From an uncultured Bacilli bacterium (lineage in GTDB: Bacteria; Bacillota_I; Bacilli_A; RF39; UBA660), in assembly GCA_934120015.1 (NCBI GenBank), contig CAKOTD010000008.1, positions 1 through 43,526 on the forward strand: a stretch of 43,526 nt of DNA. The letters run 5' to 3'. How positions within the stretch are numbered: position 1 is the stretch's first letter; the number at the start of each line of letters is the position of its first letter. The position numbers and the translations under genes were made by a program. Positions 40,508-43,526 of the stretch are shown piece after piece. The notes beneath the pieces are model-generated. The model did not search any database. It saw only the letters and a list, made by a program, of their open reading frames with translations, and was not told the DNA's origin.

Positions 40508-40963
40508 ATGTATACTGTCTATAAAATTGAGAATAGTGGCAGTTTAAGTGAAATAGCTAATATGTTAGGAATTGATATTTCCATACTTAGTAATTTAAAT
40601 GGTATAAGTAATGATGCTTATCTTACAGAAGGAAGTTATATAATTATTCCGAAATCTTCATCGGAAAATTTTATTACATATATGGTAAAACCAGGTGATA
40701 CAATCATTGAGATTGCCAGACAAAATGGACTAGATTATAGACAATTGCTTAGTTTAAATGGTCTTGATAAAGATCAATATATATATCCAAATCAAGAAAT
40801 TTTAATTCCAAATAGGAATGTATATTTTTGGATTACTGGTACTGAAGATACCTTGGAAGAAGTAGCAAGCAAATTAGGTGCCAATTCTTCAGCAATTGTT
40901 GATCAAAATAAGTCTATATACTTAAAACCTGAACAGCTTATAATATATAAAAAGGAAATGTAA
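40508..40963 (+). CDS. Triple LysM-repeat protein without signal peptide
   Basis: This 151-residue protein consists of three LysM-type repeats: about 1-48, 55-101 (YMVKPGDTIIEIARQNGLD ... IYPNQEILIPN is the clearest) and 105-149 (degenerate). LysM domains bind peptidoglycan or chitin-like glycans. With no signal peptide or anchor, it would be made in the cytoplasm. This is the pattern of mother-cell spore coat morphogenetic LysM proteins (SafA/SpoVID class), and the divergent CotZ-like gene supports that reading. The latter is inference. Ribosome site TTGAGGTG. Confidence 0.82.
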   Translation: MYTVYKIENSGSLSEIANMLGIDISILSNLNGISNDAYLTEGSYIIIPKSSSENFITYMVKPGDTIIEIARQNGLDYRQLLSLNGLDKDQYIYPNQEILIPNRNVYFWITGTEDTLEEVASKLGANSSAIVDQNKSIYLKPEQLIIYKKEM

Positions 40964-40997
40964 AAAGGGTAATTTTATAAAAACTCTTTTTTTTTAT
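40962..40997 (+). terminator. Terminator after the LysM gene
   Basis: AAAAAGGGT pairs with ACTCTTTTT (one G-U) across a 12-nt loop, followed by a T tract. Confidence 0.7.
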
Positions 40998-41048
40998 CAG
41001 ACTTTATTATATAATTATACTGTATAAAATGATAGGAGAAATGATAGA

Positions 41049-41474
41049 ATGAATATAAAGAAAATAATAAGTGTAATGTTTCTTGTTATATTAATGATGA
41101 CAGGTTGTACAAAAAAGATTAATAATTATACAGAAATTGATTATAACCAATTTATGGAAAAAATAAATAACAAAGATTCCTTTCCTTTGTTTGTTGGTTC
41201 AAATGATTGTAGCCATTGTGATGATTATAAGGTGACAATAGAAAAATTGGTCAAAGAATATCAAATAGATGTATATTATATTGATATTGCAAAAATGAGC
41301 TCGGAAGAATATAAAAAATTCACAGCTATGATAAATTTTGGAGGTTCAACACCAACTACTGTTTTTATAACAAATGGTATAGAGGAAACTGTTTATGATA
41401 GAATAGTTGGTGCTCTTCAATATTCAAAGGTTGTTAATAAATTTAAGAAGGCAGGATATATAAAGGAGAAATAA
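41049..41474 (+). CDS. Thioredoxin-like lipoprotein
   Basis: This 141-residue protein has a lipoprotein signal with lipobox MMTGC (Cys20). A thioredoxin-fold domain follows with CSHC active site (Cys54, Cys57) and a Thr-Pro turn at about residue 102 (GGSTPTTVF), the usual cis-Pro position. It would act on disulfides at the outer face of the membrane, fitting the many Cys-rich secreted proteins of this window. It is 1 bp from the AAA+ gene and is probably in one operon with it and the following two genes. The substrate is unknown. Confidence 0.82.
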   Translation: MNIKKIISVMFLVILMMTGCTKKINNYTEIDYNQFMEKINNKDSFPLFVGSNDCSHCDDYKVTIEKLVKEYQIDVYYIDIAKMSSEEYKKFTAMINFGGSTPTTVFITNGIEETVYDRIVGALQYSKVVNKFKKAGYIKEK

Positions 41475-41475
41475 A

Positions 41476-42507
41476 ATGAATGAAAGAATTGAAACACTTA
41501 ATTTTGATGACAATAGTAAAAAATACGATGAAAATGTAAATGAAAAAAATGATAACAATTTTAATTTTAGCGTCGTTCAAAGTTATGGTGAGGACTTAAC
41601 AGCTAAGACATACATTACCAACCCAGCAATTGCCAGAGAAGATGAAATACAAAAAATGATGATTGTTTTAATGACACCAGAAAAATCTGCGTTATTAATT
41701 GGAAAGCCTGGTATTGGTAAAACCGCAATTGTTGAAGGATTATCATATAAAATTCAAAATGATGATGTTCCTAATGCATTAAAAGGGTATAGAATATTAA
41801 AGTTTAATTCTACTTCCTTAGTTGGTACAATTAATTTAAATGGTGAAGAAAAAATGATTATGAGTCTATTTGTATCAGAAGTAAAAAAATTAAAGAAAAC
41901 TATAGTTTTTATAGATGAAATTCATACATTGATGGGTGCTAAAAACTCAGGGCCATTGGATCTTGCTAACATTTTAAAACCTGGTCTTGACCGCGGGGAG
42001 ATAAAACTTATTGGAGCAACAACAACCATTGAATATGACACCTATGTAATTCGTGATAGAGCTTTTCTAAGAAGATTTGATCGTATCGATGTAGAAGAAC
42101 CTGATGAAAAGACAACAACAAGAATATTACTTGGAACACTAAAGAAGATAGAAAAACAGACGGGTATTAATTTCAAGTATCGTGATTATGTTGCAGAGCA
42201 AATAATGGATTCAATCGTAAGTGCAACATCAGAATTTAAAAGAGTTTATGGATTATCAGCAATGTATCCAGATGTGTCACTATCTGTTCTTACTCAAGCT
42301 TTTTCCTATGCACTTCTTTCAAATAAGGAAGAAGTAGATTTGAGTGATGTATATAATGCTATCAAAAATAGTAAAAGGATTTATCCTGATAGTATAGTAA
42401 AAGAACTGGCTGCATTCAAAATTAAATTTGCAAATTTATGTGAAAAAGAAAATATTATTTTGCCTGATGTTTCTGCTGATGAATTAAATACAAATATTAG
42501 AGATTAG
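41476..42507 (+). CDS. Stand-alone Clp D1-type AAA+ ATPase
   Basis: This 343-residue protein shows the first AAA+ module of ClpA/ClpB/ClpC proteins only: an upstream 'NPAIAREDEIQKMM' segment, Walker A GKPGIGKT (residues 76-83), Walker B FIDEIH (145-150), sensor 1 'LIGATTT', the 'LDLANILKPGLDRGEI' segment, and arginines in RDRAFLRRFDRI (about 199-200). There is no Clp N-domain and no D2 module (usual ClpC length is about 800). The AAA+ motifs are intact, so it is a remodelling ATPase rather than a broken ClpC. Its target is unknown. It is co-transcribed with a lipoprotein and a membrane protein. Confidence 0.82.
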   Translation: MNERIETLNFDDNSKKYDENVNEKNDNNFNFSVVQSYGEDLTAKTYITNPAIAREDEIQKMMIVLMTPEKSALLIGKPGIGKTAIVEGLSYKIQNDDVPNALKGYRILKFNSTSLVGTINLNGEEKMIMSLFVSEVKKLKKTIVFIDEIHTLMGAKNSGPLDLANILKPGLDRGEIKLIGATTTIEYDTYVIRDRAFLRRFDRIDVEEPDEKTTTRILLGTLKKIEKQTGINFKYRDYVAEQIMDSIVSATSEFKRVYGLSAMYPDVSLSVLTQAFSYALLSNKEEVDLSDVYNAIKNSKRIYPDSIVKELAAFKIKFANLCEKENIILPDVSADELNTNIRD

Positions 42508-42516
42508 GGGGATAAA

Positions 42517-43008
42517 ATGAGAAAGGTGCCACTTAAAAATTATTTTATTTTGACATTGATTTTGGTCTTGTCCATATTAATAGTCTTTTACCTAGTAAAG
42601 ATATATAATAGTACTATTCATAACACTAATGACAAGCAAATTTTAAATAAAATAAAAGAAATAACTATTTTGGAACTGGATAATTATATGGTTGAAAACC
42701 CAAATATAGTAATATATCTAATGGATTCAGATTATAAAAGCATTTCATTTGAAAAAAAACTAAATCAAGTAATTGTTGAACATGATTTACAGAGCCAATT
42801 TGTTTTAATAAATATAGCTAATAATATTTATCAGGAATATGACAAAACGGCTAATATTAATTTTAAAAATAAATCAATTCTTAAAGAAGTACCAATAAAT
42901 AGTTTGGTTATAATAGAGAATAAAAAGATTAAAAGATTTATTAAAATTAATGATGCTCTAAAAAAGAGTGAAATATCTAAATTTTTGAAAGAAAATGAGG
43001 TTTACTAA
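42517..43008 (+). CDS. Single-pass membrane protein, possibly thioredoxin-like fold without Cys
   Basis: This 163-residue protein has an N-terminal membrane helix (about 10-28) and an outer domain of about 130 residues. The order of strands and helices (NIVIYLMDSDYKSISFEKKL; FVLINIANN; VPINSLVIIENKKIKRFI) resembles a thioredoxin-like fold in which the redox Cys pair is missing. It has GGGGG near the start as ribosome site and overlaps the trmL start by one base (TAATG). The neighbouring thioredoxin-like lipoprotein might be its redox partner. Function unknown. Confidence 0.6.
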   Translation: MRKVPLKNYFILTLILVLSILIVFYLVKIYNSTIHNTNDKQILNKIKEITILELDNYMVENPNIVIYLMDSDYKSISFEKKLNQVIVEHDLQSQFVLINIANNIYQEYDKTANINFKNKSILKEVPINSLVIIENKKIKRFIKINDALKKSEISKFLKENEVY

Positions 43009-43463
43009 TGATAAACATAGTATTAATTGAACCAGAAATCCCACAAAATACTGGAAATATAATGAGGACCTGTGCTGGCACTGATACAAAATTACATCTT
43101 ATAAGACCACTTGGCTTTTCACTTGATGAGAAAAGTATTAAAAGAAGTGGAGTAAATTATATTGAACATTGTAACTACTTTGTGTATGACAATTATGACG
43201 ATTTTTTGGCAAAGAATAAAGGGGTATTCTTCTTTTTAACTAGATATGGTAAAAAACCGCCATCTTCTTTCAATTTTAAAGAAATAGAGGGTGATATTTA
43301 TCTAGTTTTTGGAAAGGAAAGCACAGGAATACCTAAGGAAATATTAAAGAACAATTTAGATATGTGTTTTAGAATTCCTATGAATGAAAATATTAGGGCT
43401 TTAAATGTTTCGAATGCAGTTGCAATAACTTTATTTGAAGTATTAAGACAACTTATTAATTAA
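43008..43463 (+). CDS. trmL: tRNA (cytidine/uridine-34-2'-O)-methyltransferase TrmL (SPOUT family)
   Basis: This 151-residue protein has the SPOUT family motifs EPEIPQNTGNIMRTCAGT (motif 1), DIYLVFGKESTGIPKEIL (motif 2) and FRIPMNENIRALNVSNAV (motif 3). TrmL methylates the 2'-OH of the wobble nucleotide in tRNA-Leu isoacceptors. The length is normal. It is translationally coupled to the preceding membrane-protein gene (shared TAATG). Its stop lies inside the dispersed 23-bp repeat at 43453-43475. Confidence 0.92.
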   Translation: MINIVLIEPEIPQNTGNIMRTCAGTDTKLHLIRPLGFSLDEKSIKRSGVNYIEHCNYFVYDNYDDFLAKNKGVFFFLTRYGKKPPSSFNFKEIEGDIYLVFGKESTGIPKEILKNNLDMCFRIPMNENIRALNVSNAVAITLFEVLRQLIN

Positions 43464-43475
43464 AAAGTCAAGTGC
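43453..43475 (+). repeat. Dispersed 23-bp repeat, copy 2
   Basis: Identical to 13100-13122 (core AAAAAGTCAAGTGC). It begins in the last codons of trmL. The remaining 50 bp of the window are AT-rich and hold no gene. Confidence 0.7.
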
Positions 43476-43526
43476 AACAAACGAATAATTAAATGGTATT
43501 CACAACTTCTTGTAATTTATAAATTT

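Overview
The window is about 43.5 kb of very AT-rich DNA with Gram-positive-style signals: AGGAGG-like ribosome binding sites, TTGACA/TATAAT promoters and hairpin-plus-T-tract terminators. IF-2, RNase R and VirD4-type genes are full length with no in-frame TGA, and the gene at 18579 stops at TGA, so UGA is not read as tryptophan. A rimP-nusA-ylxR-infB cluster, a CotZ-like coat protein, a LysM protein without signal peptide and a monoderm-style T4SS point to a low-GC Bacilli/Erysipelotrichia-like lineage with a streamlined genome. The gut 'RF39'-type Bacilli would fit, but that placement is inference.

Layout. (1) 171-746: a short collagen-like surface protein. (2) 886-5579: three uncharacterised membrane or secreted proteins, including a 792-residue secreted protein with a Pro-rich linker. 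(3) 5580-11935: a Tad-type pilus or secretion module with a pilin-like protein, CpaB/RcpC, CpaF/TadA ATPase, TadB, TadC, an Flp-sized protein, two larger pilin-like proteins and a CpaE/TadZ-like protein. (4) 12024-12765: a tandem pair of VirB2-like T4SS pilins closed by a terminator. (5) about 13050-17136: an inserted island holding an AbiEi/AbiEii toxin-antitoxin pair, a core-binding-only integrase-like protein, a pRiA4b ORF-3-like protein, a frameshifted gene and two small ORFs. It is bounded by composite direct repeats of about 52 bp, the left copy being interrupted by about 49 bp. (6) 17191-29999: a slipin, then a T4SS core with VirB2-like, a large secreted VirB2-like fusion, VirB6-like, PrgI/VirB3-like, VirB4 split into two overlapping genes, an M23 peptidase, a lipoprotein and VirD4. 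The VirB6-PrgI-VirB4-peptidase order matches the pCF10 prgH-prgI-prgJ-prgK order. (7) 30124-30234: a promoter, a strongly structured orphan RNA and a terminator. (8) 30359-32467: rhodanese, then a metallophosphoesterase and a CPBP protease on the minus strand. (9) 32613-39889: a truncated rimP, then nusA, rnpM (ylxR), infB, a divergent sigma-70-family factor and rnr. (10) 39938-43463: CotZ-like and LysM proteins in divergent orientation, a thioredoxin-like lipoprotein, a stand-alone Clp D1-type AAA+ ATPase, a membrane protein and trmL.

The most interesting object is the 5.6-30 kb locus. It puts a Tad machine (CpaB/CpaF/TadB/TadC/TadZ) and a monoderm T4SS core (VirB2/3/4/6, VirB1-like hydrolase, VirD4) side by side in one orientation. 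I see no relaxase, full-length integrase, replication gene or prepilin peptidase. CpaF/TadA belongs to the VirB11 superfamily, so the only VirB11-type ATPase comes from the Tad half. The reading proposed here, which is inference, is a chromosomally fixed hybrid secretion or pilus machine rather than a conjugative element. No tRNA, rRNA or CRISPR array was seen.
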